A model generated the notes under the pieces. That model searched no databases. It saw nothing but the letters and a program-made list of their open reading frames with translations, and had not been told where the DNA came from. From Verrucomicrobiales bacterium (lineage in GTDB: Bacteria > Verrucomicrobiota > Verrucomicrobiia > Verrucomicrobiales > DEV007): a DNA stretch of 64,000 nucleotides. The stretch lies in contig JARGNG010000009.1 of the NCBI GenBank assembly GCA_029213265.1, positions 13,804 to 77,803 of the forward strand, written 5' to 3'. Below, piece after piece: positions 10,537 through 19,333 of this stretch (its first letter is position 1; the number at the start of each line of letters is the position of its first letter). The translations under genes were made by a program, and so were the position numbers.

Positions 10537-11583
10537 ATGATCACGATTCTTCGGGCCATCATTCTGCTTTTCAGTGCCGCAGCTGTCTGTAGCGGGGCGG
10601 ATATGGGAAAGCCGCGTGTCGTGGTGCCGGCTCCGGTAGAGGAGCGCTTCGCCCACCTTTCCTGGCCGAAGATCGTGACTGCGCCGGATGGAACCCTCGT
10701 GACCGCCTACATTGCCGGGAGAAAACACGTCAACGGGGACGGTTGTCCTGCGGTATCCATTTCGAGGGATGCGGGGAAGACTTTTAGTGAGCCGAAGATT
10801 CTGCGCGAATTCGACAAGACGATGCCTTATCAGCACGGAGCCAATCTGGCTCTCGGTGTCGCGGATGACGGAGCGATCGTCCTCATGGTCATGGCATTCA
10901 CCGATGATATTCGTAACTCGATCTTTGGATGGCGTACGGAGGACTCGGGGGAAACGTGGACACCGGTCGATACTTCCTCCCTGGCCGACAGCAAAACCGG
11001 TTCCGTCTTCGGGCATGTGTTTCCGGTGCCTGGAAAGGGACTTGCCGTTTGCGGGCACTTTCGTAAGCCGAAGGGCGACGGTATCTGGATCGCCTATTCT
11101 CAGGATCACGGGAGAAGCTGGGGAGATCCTCAGACCATCACGGACCGTCGTTACTTCGAGCCGTGCTTTCTGTTCTCCGGGACGAGAATGATTGGCCTGG
11201 TGCGGGAAAACGCGGCGCACGCCTATCATCAATTTGTCAGTCCTGACCGGGGCCAAACGTGGCAGGCGACGCAAAAAGCCCTCCAGCGGAATCCAGATTC
11301 GGTTCATCCCTGCCCCTTTCTGATCGAGGATCCCGCTCGTCCCGGGCAACTCTATGCCCTTCAGTCCGAGAGAGGCGAAAAGAATCAGATCCATCTTTGG
11401 AAAGCGAGCGCTGACGAGTTCAAATGGGAACACCTTCGTCTTCTCGTTGAGGTTCCCAGGGCCGAGGATTTCAGCTACCCATGGATGACTCCTCTGGGAA
11501 ATGGGAAATGGTTTCTCGTCTATTATGCGGGAGAAAAGGATGGGCCAAATTCAATCTGGGGGATGGATCTTTCCCTGCCCTGA
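10537..11583 (+). CDS. Sialidase-fold (BNR/Asp-box) exported protein
   Basis: A 348-residue protein with a signal peptide (about 1-20). Four Asp-box repeats mark a six-bladed sialidase propeller: SRDAGKTF (near 76), TEDSGETW (near 134), SQDHGRSW (near 187) and SPDRGQTW (near 233). The position where sialidases carry the F/Y-R-I-P motif with the first catalytic Arg reads LSWPKIV, so the Arg is absent. It may therefore act on something other than sialic acid, or be a binding propeller. It follows the DUF1501 gene by 26 bp and precedes an SGNH hydrolase, suggesting joint action on a decorated glycan (inference). Confidence 0.85.
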   Translation: MITILRAIILLFSAAAVCSGADMGKPRVVVPAPVEERFAHLSWPKIVTAPDGTLVTAYIAGRKHVNGDGCPAVSISRDAGKTFSEPKILREFDKTMPYQHGANLALGVADDGAIVLMVMAFTDDIRNSIFGWRTEDSGETWTPVDTSSLADSKTGSVFGHVFPVPGKGLAVCGHFRKPKGDGIWIAYSQDHGRSWGDPQTITDRRYFEPCFLFSGTRMIGLVRENAAHAYHQFVSPDRGQTWQATQKALQRNPDSVHPCPFLIEDPARPGQLYALQSERGEKNQIHLWKASADEFKWEHLRLLVEVPRAEDFSYPWMTPLGNGKWFLVYYAGEKDGPNSIWGMDLSLP

Positions 11584-11605
11584 TGGAAGTATCTATGGTT
11601 TCGTA

Positions 11606-12313
11606 ATGAGAAGATTTCAACAGTGGTTCACCCCGGCTTTGGTCCTGACTTTGTTAGTGATCGCGACGCCGACTCCGGCGCAGACTCCGGAGCCCAAACC
11701 GTCGTTCCATCGTGTGTTGTTTCTTGGAAACAGCATCACCAAACACGGCCCGAAGGAGAAGATCGGTTGGTCGGGGAATTGGGGGATGGCGGCCAGCAAA
11801 GAGGACAAAGATTTCGTGCACTTGGTTGCAAACGCTCTTTCAAAGACCGGAGAACCTCCTTTGGAGACCATGGTCCGGAATATGTCGGGATTCGAGAGGG
11901 ACTACGCGAGTTACGACCTCGCGCCGCTCCTTGAGGAGGTGATCGAATTCGACAGTGATCTCGTGATTCTCGCGATCGGGGAAAACGTGGCGAAACCGGA
12001 TTCCGCGGAAGCGGAGAAAACATTCGCAGACAGAACACGGGAGTTCCTTCAAGCCCTGAAAAGGGACGACGGCCCCGTCATCGTGGTGCGCAGTTGTTTT
12101 TGGGGCAATCAGACCAAAGACAAGATCCTCAGGCAGGTTTGTGAAGATGTGGGCGGAATCTTTGTCGATATCAGTCAACTTTCGGAAGACAAGTCGAACT
12201 TTGCACGATCGGAACGTGATTTCGCTCACCAAGGCGTTGCAGCGCATCCGGGGGACAAGGGAATGCAGGCCATTGCTGATGCGATTCTGAAAGCTCTCCA
12301 TGGAGAGCCCTGA
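11606..12313 (+). CDS. SGNH/GDSL-family hydrolase, exported
   Basis: A 235-residue protein from the ATG at 11606 (a longer frame to 11501 overlaps the previous gene and is rejected because the signal peptide begins at this Met). The signal peptide runs through VLTLLVIATPTPAQ. Block I is LFLGNSITKHG with the nucleophile Ser; the mid-protein block reads AIGENVA in place of the usual GxND; the C-terminal block GVAAHPGDKGM supplies the catalytic His. The family removes acyl groups from sugars and lipids. Beside a sialidase-fold protein, a carbohydrate O-acetylesterase role is plausible but not proven. Confidence 0.85.
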   Translation: MRRFQQWFTPALVLTLLVIATPTPAQTPEPKPSFHRVLFLGNSITKHGPKEKIGWSGNWGMAASKEDKDFVHLVANALSKTGEPPLETMVRNMSGFERDYASYDLAPLLEEVIEFDSDLVILAIGENVAKPDSAEAEKTFADRTREFLQALKRDDGPVIVVRSCFWGNQTKDKILRQVCEDVGGIFVDISQLSEDKSNFARSERDFAHQGVAAHPGDKGMQAIADAILKALHGEP

Positions 12314-12354
12314 AATGGATTGCGAAAGAAGCGATCAATTCGATACGAGGAGAA

Positions 12355-13116
12355 ATGAGATTATCAGGAAAGTCAGCTATCGTCACCGGGGCCGGGTCGG
12401 GAATTGGAAATGCAACGGTGCGGAAGTTCCTCGAGGAAGGGGCGTCCGTCTTTGCGACCGACATCGATGCGAGCGCCCTCGAAGACCTTGCCAGCGAATG
12501 TCCCGGTGTCGAGACGGTAGCCGGTGATGTGAGTCGCCTGGAAGACGGGGAGGCGATCGTCAGGGCTGCCACCGACAAGTGGGGAAAGCTCGATATCCTC
12601 GTCAACTCGGCAGGGATCACGGCTCGCAACGTCGGCGATCAAGCGAGTCTCGAAGAGCGCTGGGACAAGGTCATGGCGGTCAACGTAAAGGGATCCATGC
12701 TGATGGCGAACGCCGCTGTAGGGGCAATGAGAGAATCGGGCGGCGGCGCGATCGTCAACCTGAGTTCGGTCATGGGCTTCACCGGCTACCCGACCACACT
12801 CGAGTTTTCAGACGGCTTCAATCCCTATCCCAGCAGCAAGGGAGCGGTCAGCCAGTTGACCCGGGACATGGGGGTGCGCCTCGCCGGGGAGGGGATTCGG
12901 GTGAACGCGGTGGCTCCCGGGTTTGTTCACACCTCGCTTACGGCCAATGTGACGCAAAACCCGGAAATCCTGAAGACCCTGAATGAACTGCACCCCGCGG
13001 GTCGCATGGGAACGGCCGAAGAGGTTGCGAACGTGATCGCATTTCTCGCCTCGGACGAAGCCTCCTTCGTGAACGGCGCGGTCTGGATGGTCGATGGAGG
13101 GTATTCAGCGCAGTGA
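12355..13116 (+). CDS. Short-chain dehydrogenase/reductase (SDR)
   Basis: A 253-residue classical SDR. The cofactor motif TGAGSGIG is at about 12-19, NSAG near 86, the catalytic Ser in NLSSVMG and the YPSSK motif (Tyr/Lys) near 155. An Asp after beta-2 (ATDIDA) suggests NAD(H) preference. The C-terminus ends with the usual FVNGAVWMVDGG. It reduces or oxidises a secondary alcohol; in a glycan-processing neighbourhood a sugar or sugar-acid substrate is likely. It is the last gene of the plus-strand run and converges on the ATPase gene 52 bp away. Confidence 0.92.
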   Translation: MRLSGKSAIVTGAGSGIGNATVRKFLEEGASVFATDIDASALEDLASECPGVETVAGDVSRLEDGEAIVRAATDKWGKLDILVNSAGITARNVGDQASLEERWDKVMAVNVKGSMLMANAAVGAMRESGGGAIVNLSSVMGFTGYPTTLEFSDGFNPYPSSKGAVSQLTRDMGVRLAGEGIRVNAVAPGFVHTSLTANVTQNPEILKTLNELHPAGRMGTAEEVANVIAFLASDEASFVNGAVWMVDGGYSAQ

Positions 13117-13167
13117 CCAGGGCAGCCGGATCGGTGCTATGGGAATGGCAGAGACTCCTGCGCCTGC

Positions 13168-15876
13168 TCACGCACCTGGAAGAACCCGTCTTCGGGCGAA
13201 AAACTTCCGGATCTCTTCCGCCCACAAAACGAGACTCGCTACGGCTCCGATGAGAAAGAACTCTTTCAGTGGAATCGGGACGGTGTGAAAAATCCGGTTC
13301 ATGGGCTCCGTGTAGATCACGAGGAAATGAAGAACATTGCCGAGGGCGAGGCCTCCGATCAGCCAATAGTTTCTGAATACGTCAAAATTCAGAGCGGACT
13401 TCAATTCACTGCGGCAGTTGAGGACATTGAACCACTGACAGACGGCGAGAACCGTGAATGTCTCACTACGGGCCACTTCATAGGGAACCTCGGTTGATAA
13501 ACGCCAGACGTAGTAACCGAAGGCGGAAAGCACCATCACAGGAGTCATGATCGCGACCCGGTATAGCATCGCCCGATCGATGAGCGGGTTTCCCTGCGGG
13601 ACGGGAGGGTGGTTCATTTCGTCACCTTCGCGCGGTTCCATGATCAAATTCACGGTCACGGTCCCCTCGGTGATGATGTTGATCCACAGGATCTGAACAG
13701 CGGCAAGCGGAATGGGATATCCCAGGAAAAGTGCGGCCAGGAGCACGGCTACCTCGGCCATCGATGTGGCAAACAGATAGAGAATAACCTTTTTCAGATT
13801 GCGGAAAACGAGACGTCCCACTTCGACAGCATGGACGATCGTTGAAAAGTTGTCGTCCGTGACCACGATTTTTGCCGCGCTTTTTGCCACCTCGGTGCCG
13901 GTGATCCCCATCGCAACGCCGACGTCAGCGGTAGCGAGGGCCGGGGCATCGTTGACTCCGTCTCCGGTCATCGCGACAACATGGTTCTGCGACTGAAATG
14001 CCTTTACGATTCTCAGTTTCTGGTTGGGATGCACCCGGGCAAAGACAGATATCCGGTCGAGTTGAGACACCAGTTCTTCGTCGGACATCTTCTCCAGCTC
14101 CTGCCCATTTACGGCGAGATCGCCTTCCCGGGCAATGCCCAGAATCCGCGCCACCGCGAGACCGGTTAGTTTGTGGTCGCCGGTAACCATAATGGGGCGG
14201 ATCCCCGCACTGCGACACTCTGCGACCGCCTTTTTCACTTCACTGCGGGGAGGGTCCATTTGTCCCACCAGCCCCAGGAAAGTGGCACGGCTCTGAAACT
14301 GGGAAAAACCTGCGCTATTGTCGATGGCATAGTCATCGATCACGGCCACGGCAATGAGGCGGAGGGCGCTTTCTCCCAGCTCGATGGAAACGGCATCGAG
14401 GGTGTCTCGAAAGGAAGCCTCTGCCGGCACTGATTCGCCATTTCGCGACACGTGCGAGCAAAGCGCCAGCACTTCCTCCGGAGCCCCTTTGATGTATACG
14501 CGGCCGCTTGCCCCGCGACCGTGTTGAGTGGCCATCAGTTTCGAGGCGGAATCAAACGGGATTTCTTCGTGGCGGGGGAAAGCCTCGCGCAACTCTGGAA
14601 GCTCCACTCCTCCTTTGATTGCCAGCGTGAGGAGTGCCGCTTCCGTGGGATCCCCGAGGGTCCGCCAACGGGGATCATTCTGGTCCGGCGGAACCAGTTG
14701 AGCGTCGTTGCACAGTGCTGCTGCTTCCAGCAGTGAGCGGAGATCGGGATCCGTTACAATCCAGATTTCTTTTTCTCCTTCTTTTAGGGTTCCAACCGGT
14801 GAATACCCCGCGCCGGTGACAGTGATTTGTCTTCCAACGGGAAGCCAAAGTGATGTGACGGTCATCTCATTTTTCGTCAACGTGCCGGTCTTGTCACTGC
14901 AGATAATACTGGTGGATCCGAGTGTCTCCACGGCGGAAAGCCTTCTCACGATCGCTCCCCGCTTTGCCATGCGCTGCATCCCTACCGCCAGCATGATAGT
15001 CATGGCTACGGGCAAGCCCTCCGGGACCATGGATACGAGCTGGCTGATTGCGACCATTAAAACTTCGACAGGTGGCAAGCCCCGGGCAAATCCCAATCCC
15101 ATGACGAGGACAAACAATGCCGCCGCTGCTTTTAACACATAGCGGCCGAATTCCTCAAGGCGCAGCTCCAGCGGCGTCTTCGGATCTTCCGCTCCTGCGG
15201 TCAAATTGGCGATTTGTCCTACTTCCGTTGCGGTTCCCGTAGCGGTTACGACGGCGCGAGCTCTCCCTGCGGTAATGTGGGTTCCCGAATAGACCATGTT
15301 GTGGCGATCCGCGAGAGGGGTATCCCCGGGAAGTTCGTCGACCCGCTTGCTAACCGGTAAAGACTCACCGGTCAGTGCCGCCTCGGCCACTTCCAGGGCC
15401 GCCTCCTCAATGAGTCGGGCATCAGCACCAATGCCATCCCCCGCAGCGAGGAGCATAATATCTCCCGGAACGAGATTTTGTGCTTCGATAACCTCCTCCA
15501 CCCCGTCGCGAACCACCCGCACCTTCAAATTCGAAAGACGACGCAATGCTTCCATCGAGCGTTCGGCTCGACCTTCTTGAATCGTACCGATAATCGCATT
15601 CAACATCACGACCACGAGAATCACGATAGAATCACCGCGGTGCCCTGAAAGGTAGGCAATCACAGCTGCCACGAAGAGTATGTAAATCAGTGGGCTCGTG
15701 AACTGCCCCAGCATCACTCTCCAGAGCGGTCGGGTTTCGGATTCGGGCAGAGCGTTGAGCCCGTATTTCCCGATGCGGGTTTCCATATCCACCCGGTTGA
15801 GCCCCGTTTCGAGATCGACGTCGAGTCGGGAGCAAACTCCGGAAATCGGGATCTGATGCCAATCGCTAACATTCAT
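13168..15876 (-). CDS. P2-type cation-transporting ATPase
   Basis: A 902-residue ATPase with an N-terminal cation-ATPase domain, actuator TGES motif (near 169), TM4 motif VPEGLP, phosphorylation motif CSDKTGTLT, MVTGDHKLT and the hinge GDGVNDAPAL. Ten transmembrane segments are expected. The layout is that of Ca2+-ATPases of the SERCA/PMR1 group. By alignment to SERCA, the TM4 Glu and the TM5 Glu (SMAEVAV) are kept, but TM5 Asn768 corresponds to Ser and TM6 Asp800 corresponds to Glu (WINIITEGT). The transported ion is therefore uncertain. It lies 200 bp downstream of hypC on the same strand and probably has its own promoter. Confidence 0.92.
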   Translation of the reverse strand: MNVSDWHQIPISGVCSRLDVDLETGLNRVDMETRIGKYGLNALPESETRPLWRVMLGQFTSPLIYILFVAAVIAYLSGHRGDSIVILVVVMLNAIIGTIQEGRAERSMEALRRLSNLKVRVVRDGVEEVIEAQNLVPGDIMLLAAGDGIGADARLIEEAALEVAEAALTGESLPVSKRVDELPGDTPLADRHNMVYSGTHITAGRARAVVTATGTATEVGQIANLTAGAEDPKTPLELRLEEFGRYVLKAAAALFVLVMGLGFARGLPPVEVLMVAISQLVSMVPEGLPVAMTIMLAVGMQRMAKRGAIVRRLSAVETLGSTSIICSDKTGTLTKNEMTVTSLWLPVGRQITVTGAGYSPVGTLKEGEKEIWIVTDPDLRSLLEAAALCNDAQLVPPDQNDPRWRTLGDPTEAALLTLAIKGGVELPELREAFPRHEEIPFDSASKLMATQHGRGASGRVYIKGAPEEVLALCSHVSRNGESVPAEASFRDTLDAVSIELGESALRLIAVAVIDDYAIDNSAGFSQFQSRATFLGLVGQMDPPRSEVKKAVAECRSAGIRPIMVTGDHKLTGLAVARILGIAREGDLAVNGQELEKMSDEELVSQLDRISVFARVHPNQKLRIVKAFQSQNHVVAMTGDGVNDAPALATADVGVAMGITGTEVAKSAAKIVVTDDNFSTIVHAVEVGRLVFRNLKKVILYLFATSMAEVAVLLAALFLGYPIPLAAVQILWINIITEGTVTVNLIMEPREGDEMNHPPVPQGNPLIDRAMLYRVAIMTPVMVLSAFGYYVWRLSTEVPYEVARSETFTVLAVCQWFNVLNCRSELKSALNFDVFRNYWLIGGLALGNVLHFLVIYTEPMNRIFHTVPIPLKEFFLIGAVASLVLWAEEIRKFFARRRVLPGA

Positions 15877-16076
15877 AAAGGGGGCTCCGAGAAATGGATC
15901 GTCCCCTGAGCATGGTCAAGTTGTACCGTCTACACTCCGGGGACGAAAAGGTTACAGTGGTCTTCTCTCGTTGCCAATGGCAATCACGAGGCTGGAACGA
16001 AGCTAGACGATGGGAGGAGAATAGCCTCCTTGTCTCTTGCTTTTCTATAGGCGGGAATTGCTACAGGTTGCCGGAG

Positions 16077-16340
16077 TCAGGTTTCATCCACCGTCTGAAT
16101 CCCGCCGGCATTTTCGGCATCGGCGCCGATCATCCTTAGGGTGCGCATGGCTTCCGCTTCGTCCACCACCGCGATGGCGAAACCGACGTGCACCAGGACA
16201 TAGTCGCCCACGACAGCGCCGGGTGTGCACGCGAGTTGAATGGTTTTCACGATGCCGGCGAAAGAGACTCGACCGGAGCGAAACAGAGGGTCTTCGCTTT
16301 CGGTCACTTCAATTACTTTTCCGGGGATCGCGAGGCACAT
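16077..16340 (-). CDS. hypC: HypC hydrogenase maturation chaperone
   Basis: An 87-residue HypC/HupF protein beginning MCLAIPGKV with the essential Cys2. HypC binds the iron precursor with HypD and carries Fe(CN)2CO to the apo large subunit. The frame is open further upstream inside hypF, but the conserved MCLAIPG start fixes the ATG at 16340. The start lies 32 bp inside the 3' end of hypF, so translation is probably coupled. The motif GDYVLVHVGFAI is typical. Last gene of the hydrogenase operon. Confidence 0.95.
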   Translation of the reverse strand: MCLAIPGKVIEVTESEDPLFRSGRVSFAGIVKTIQLACTPGAVVGDYVLVHVGFAIAVVDEAEAMRTLRMIGADAENAGGIQTVDET

Positions 16341-18600
16341 GGGTGTGAGCAGATTGGGATTGGAGCTTTCGCCCTGCGACGATGGCCTGCCCGAGGGCAA
16401 GCCCGCCGTCATTGGGCGGCATGAGATTCGGCCAGACCGGAACAAACTCTTCCTCGCGGAGCCTCGCAATCGTTCTTTCCAGCAAAAGAGCGTTTTGGAA
16501 ACAGCCTCCTGTCAGGACGACGGTCTTCTTTCCGGCAACGCGGGCTATGAGGAGAATGGCATCGCTCATCGATTCCATGAATCGGGCGACGATGGTCGGA
16601 ACCTGAACATTGTGGCTTAGGTCCTCGAGAAGTGCCCGAATCATCGGTTCCCAGTCGAGGATTTGATCCCGTAGCTCGAGCGGCGTGAATCGACTGCCGT
16701 CCGGACCTGCCATGCATTCCATGTCCATCGCTGCCTGGGCTTCAAATTCGTTGTGCCAGCGCAGTCCGGTGAGTGCGGCAACGGCATCAAATAACCTTCC
16801 TGCGCTGGATGTGCTCGCTACCCTGATTCGCTTCTCGAGTTGGGTGTAGGCAATGGCAATTTCCTTCTCGGTGAAAGCAGAAGCCAAGGGGGTGTCCTTC
16901 ACTGCGATGCCCGCTTCGAAAAGAAGTCCGAGAGCGGCATATCGCGGCTGGCGGATGGCCAACTCGCCGCCGGGGAGAGGAAAGGATCGCAGCGAGGCAA
17001 ACCTCTCGGAGTCTGTCTGGTTTGCAATGAGGAATTCGCCCCCCCAAATGGTGCCGTCAGTGCCATATCCCGTGCCGTCCCAGGCGATGCCGAGGACCTC
17101 TTCCTCAATGTGGTGTTCCGCGAGGCAGCTGGCCACGTGGGCATGATGATGCTGCACCTGGATCAGCTCCAACCCCATTTCTTCCGCCATCCTCACGCTG
17201 TGGTAACCCGGGTGCTGGTCAGCGGCGACCGCTTGCGGCTGAACCTGGCAAATCGAGGGGAAGTCCAGGCACTGCTCTGCAAACACCTGTTGGGCAGGTT
17301 CCGTTTCGAGGTCGCCGATATGCTGGCCACAGCGAATCCCAAAAGGGCCGGACACAGCGATCGAAGTCTTTTGATCCCCTCCAGTTGCGAGAACCGGCGG
17401 ATGGTTTCCTTCAATGGTGACAGGCGTAAACCCTCGTGAGCGCCGCAAGAACAACTCGCGGCCGGCCGTGACACGAAGCACGGAATCATCCACGGCACGT
17501 GCGATAGACCGGTCATGAACGAGGAAGGCATCCGCAATGCCCCGCATGGAAAGGAAGGCTTCGTCGTTTTCCGTACAGATCGGTTCGTCGGAAATGTTGC
17601 CGCTCGTGGCGATTACGGGGAAAGCAAGCCGTCGCATCAGAAGGTGATGGAGCGGCGAGTAGGGCAGGAGGACACCGAGCCCGGGATTGCCGGGTGCGAG
17701 CGAATCGGGCAGAGTGTCGGAATCACGCCGGCGTAAGAGGACGATCGGAGCACCCGGCGAAGCGATGGCTTTCTCTTCCAAAGAGGAAAGTTCGCAATGA
17801 CTGCGAACCGAAACCAGATCCAGCATCATGACCGCGAGAGCCTTCGCGGGGCGGTGTTTCCGGATTCGAAGCTGGCTGACTGTTTCCGAAGAGCGAGCAT
17901 CCGCGATCAGGTGAAAGCCCCCGATTCCTTTCACCGCCACAATTTGGCCGGCCTCGATGGCCTGAGCGGCGCGTTCCAGAGCCTCCTCCCGGCTGGCGAG
18001 AACCCGGCCATGAGCATCGGTGAAAGAGAGTTGCGGTCCGCAGTCAGGGCACGCATTGGGCTGGGCATGAAATCGACGATCTATGGGAGATCCATACTCC
18101 TCCCGGCATGCCGCGCACATGGGGAAGTCGCGCATCGTGGTGCGTTCCCGATCATAGGGCAGCGAAAGGACGATGCTGAAGCGTGGCCCACACTGGGTGC
18201 AGTTCGTGAACGGGTAGTGATAGCGGCGGTTGGTCGGGTCAAAGATCTCGCGAAGACAATCTGAACAGGTGGCAAGGTCGGGAACGATTTCGGCTGAGGC
18301 ATTTCCGGACTGTTTTTCCCCGGAACGACGAATCATGAAATCAGAATCACCCCGGGGCTCTTGAGGCGATGCCGACACGCCGCGAACAACCGCATGACCC
18401 GGGGCATCGCGACTGACCCGCTGCAAAAAAGTCGCGCAAGCCGTCGCATCTCCTTCGATCTCTATGGATAAACCGATCAGCGAATTGCGGGCCCAGCCAT
18501 TGAGGCCCAGCTCATTTGCTAGCTTGTGAACAAAGGGCCTGAACCCGACTCCCTGCACTGTCCCGGCGATCTCGATTCTGTGTCGTTCGGTGGCAGCCAT
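16309..18600 (-). CDS. hypF: HypF carbamoyltransferase
   Basis: A 763-residue HypF of normal length. It has an N-terminal acylphosphatase domain (1-90, GTVQGVGFRPFV), paired zinc fingers (about 107-195, CSDC, CTQC, CAAC, CPDC), a YrdC-like domain (about 200-390) and a Kae1-like C-terminal domain with the metal-binding VQHHHAHVAS. It converts carbamoyl phosphate to the thiocarbamate on HypE, the source of the cyanide ligands. Its ATG follows the hypA stop with no gap. Confidence 0.96.
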   Translation of the reverse strand: MAATERHRIEIAGTVQGVGFRPFVHKLANELGLNGWARNSLIGLSIEIEGDATACATFLQRVSRDAPGHAVVRGVSASPQEPRGDSDFMIRRSGEKQSGNASAEIVPDLATCSDCLREIFDPTNRRYHYPFTNCTQCGPRFSIVLSLPYDRERTTMRDFPMCAACREEYGSPIDRRFHAQPNACPDCGPQLSFTDAHGRVLASREEALERAAQAIEAGQIVAVKGIGGFHLIADARSSETVSQLRIRKHRPAKALAVMMLDLVSVRSHCELSSLEEKAIASPGAPIVLLRRRDSDTLPDSLAPGNPGLGVLLPYSPLHHLLMRRLAFPVIATSGNISDEPICTENDEAFLSMRGIADAFLVHDRSIARAVDDSVLRVTAGRELFLRRSRGFTPVTIEGNHPPVLATGGDQKTSIAVSGPFGIRCGQHIGDLETEPAQQVFAEQCLDFPSICQVQPQAVAADQHPGYHSVRMAEEMGLELIQVQHHHAHVASCLAEHHIEEEVLGIAWDGTGYGTDGTIWGGEFLIANQTDSERFASLRSFPLPGGELAIRQPRYAALGLLFEAGIAVKDTPLASAFTEKEIAIAYTQLEKRIRVASTSSAGRLFDAVAALTGLRWHNEFEAQAAMDMECMAGPDGSRFTPLELRDQILDWEPMIRALLEDLSHNVQVPTIVARFMESMSDAILLIARVAGKKTVVLTGGCFQNALLLERTIARLREEEFVPVWPNLMPPNDGGLALGQAIVAGRKLQSQSAHTHVPRDPRKSN

Positions 18601-18876
18601 TCACTCTGACTCGTCGATTTCGACTTCAATGTTTCGAAGGAGAATTTGTTGTGCATTGGAGTCATTCATATCCTCCGATACTTCGATGTCGAGCCAGGCG
18701 CCTTCAGCGACGGTGCCCCGGGAAAACTCGACGAAGTAGTCAGCGAACCGGTCGGGCGAGAGATGACTCAGCGCCCCCAGCCAGACCTCCACAACCAAAG
18801 CCCGTCTCCCACCGTTGGCGCGGACCACGTCGTCGATTTTGGACAGCAGATTGTTGATGAGAGAGAGTTCGTGCAT
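18601..18876 (-). CDS. hypA: HypA-like nickel protein lacking the zinc domain
   Basis: A 91-residue protein starting MHELSLINNL, with the nickel-binding His2 and Glu3 of HypA. The N-terminal half aligns well (VWLGALSHLSP, FEFSRGTVAEGAWLDIE in outline), and the last residues LLRNIEVE match the usual C-terminal strand. Between them the whole zinc ribbon with its two CxxC pairs is missing, and the protein contains no Cys at all. Ordinary HypA is about 113-118 residues. The start is fixed by MHE; a longer frame reaching back into the protease gene is rejected. The reading frame is intact, so this is a domain deletion, not a frameshift. It sits between the protease and hypF genes. Confidence 0.85.
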   Translation of the reverse strand: MHELSLINNLLSKIDDVVRANGGRRALVVEVWLGALSHLSPDRFADYFVEFSRGTVAEGAWLDIEVSEDMNDSNAQQILLRNIEVEIDESE

Positions 18877-18880
18877 CGTT

Positions 18881-19333
18881 CTACTTCTGGCATTCCGCTT
18901 TGACGAGGTCTGCGGCCCGATGCACGGCCTCTTCGATTTCATCGCTCAGCTCGGCGCCATGCTCGAACGAGATTCCTTCGATCCCGAACACGATGACGCG
19001 GGGCGGCAGGGTTCCCAGTGAGCGGGCGAGTTCGACGGCTTCGGCGACTCCGAAGGCATGGGTGGAGCAGTGCAGATAGGAGGTCGGTAGTGGTTCTGTC
19101 GATACATCGAAGCGCTCTATGTCGCCCGGCTGGTTGCCCGATTGAGACGCATCGACCAGAACGGCGGCCCCGGCATCCTTCCATAGATCCATGAGCGAGT
19201 CGGGTGTGCCGGTGGATTCATGGATCGTCACTCCGGCAGGACAGCCTTTCGCGAGAAGGCGGGCGACCTGCCGACCGGCGGCATCATCGCCTCGCATCGG
19301 GTTTCCCACACCGATCACGACGGTCCGGCTCAC
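18881..19333 (-). CDS. Hydrogenase maturation endopeptidase
   Basis: A 150-residue HybD/HyaD-type protease from a GTG at 19333 whose GTGA overlaps the stop of the large-subunit gene. It begins [18 protein letters not shown], where the nickel-sensing acidic residue appears as Asp instead of the more usual Glu. The other ligands are seen in LVDASQSG (Asp) and CSTHAFG (His). The enzyme removes the C-terminal peptide after the DPCxxCxxH motif of the large subunit once nickel is in. Its place directly after the large-subunit gene fits this substrate. Confidence 0.92.
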   Translation of the reverse strand: MSRTVVIGVGNPMRGDDAAGRQVARLLAKGCPAGVTIHESTGTPDSLMDLWKDAGAAVLVDASQSGNQPGDIERFDVSTEPLPTSYLHCSTHAFGVAEAVELARSLGTLPPRVIVFGIEGISFEHGAELSDEIEEAVHRAADLVKAECQK

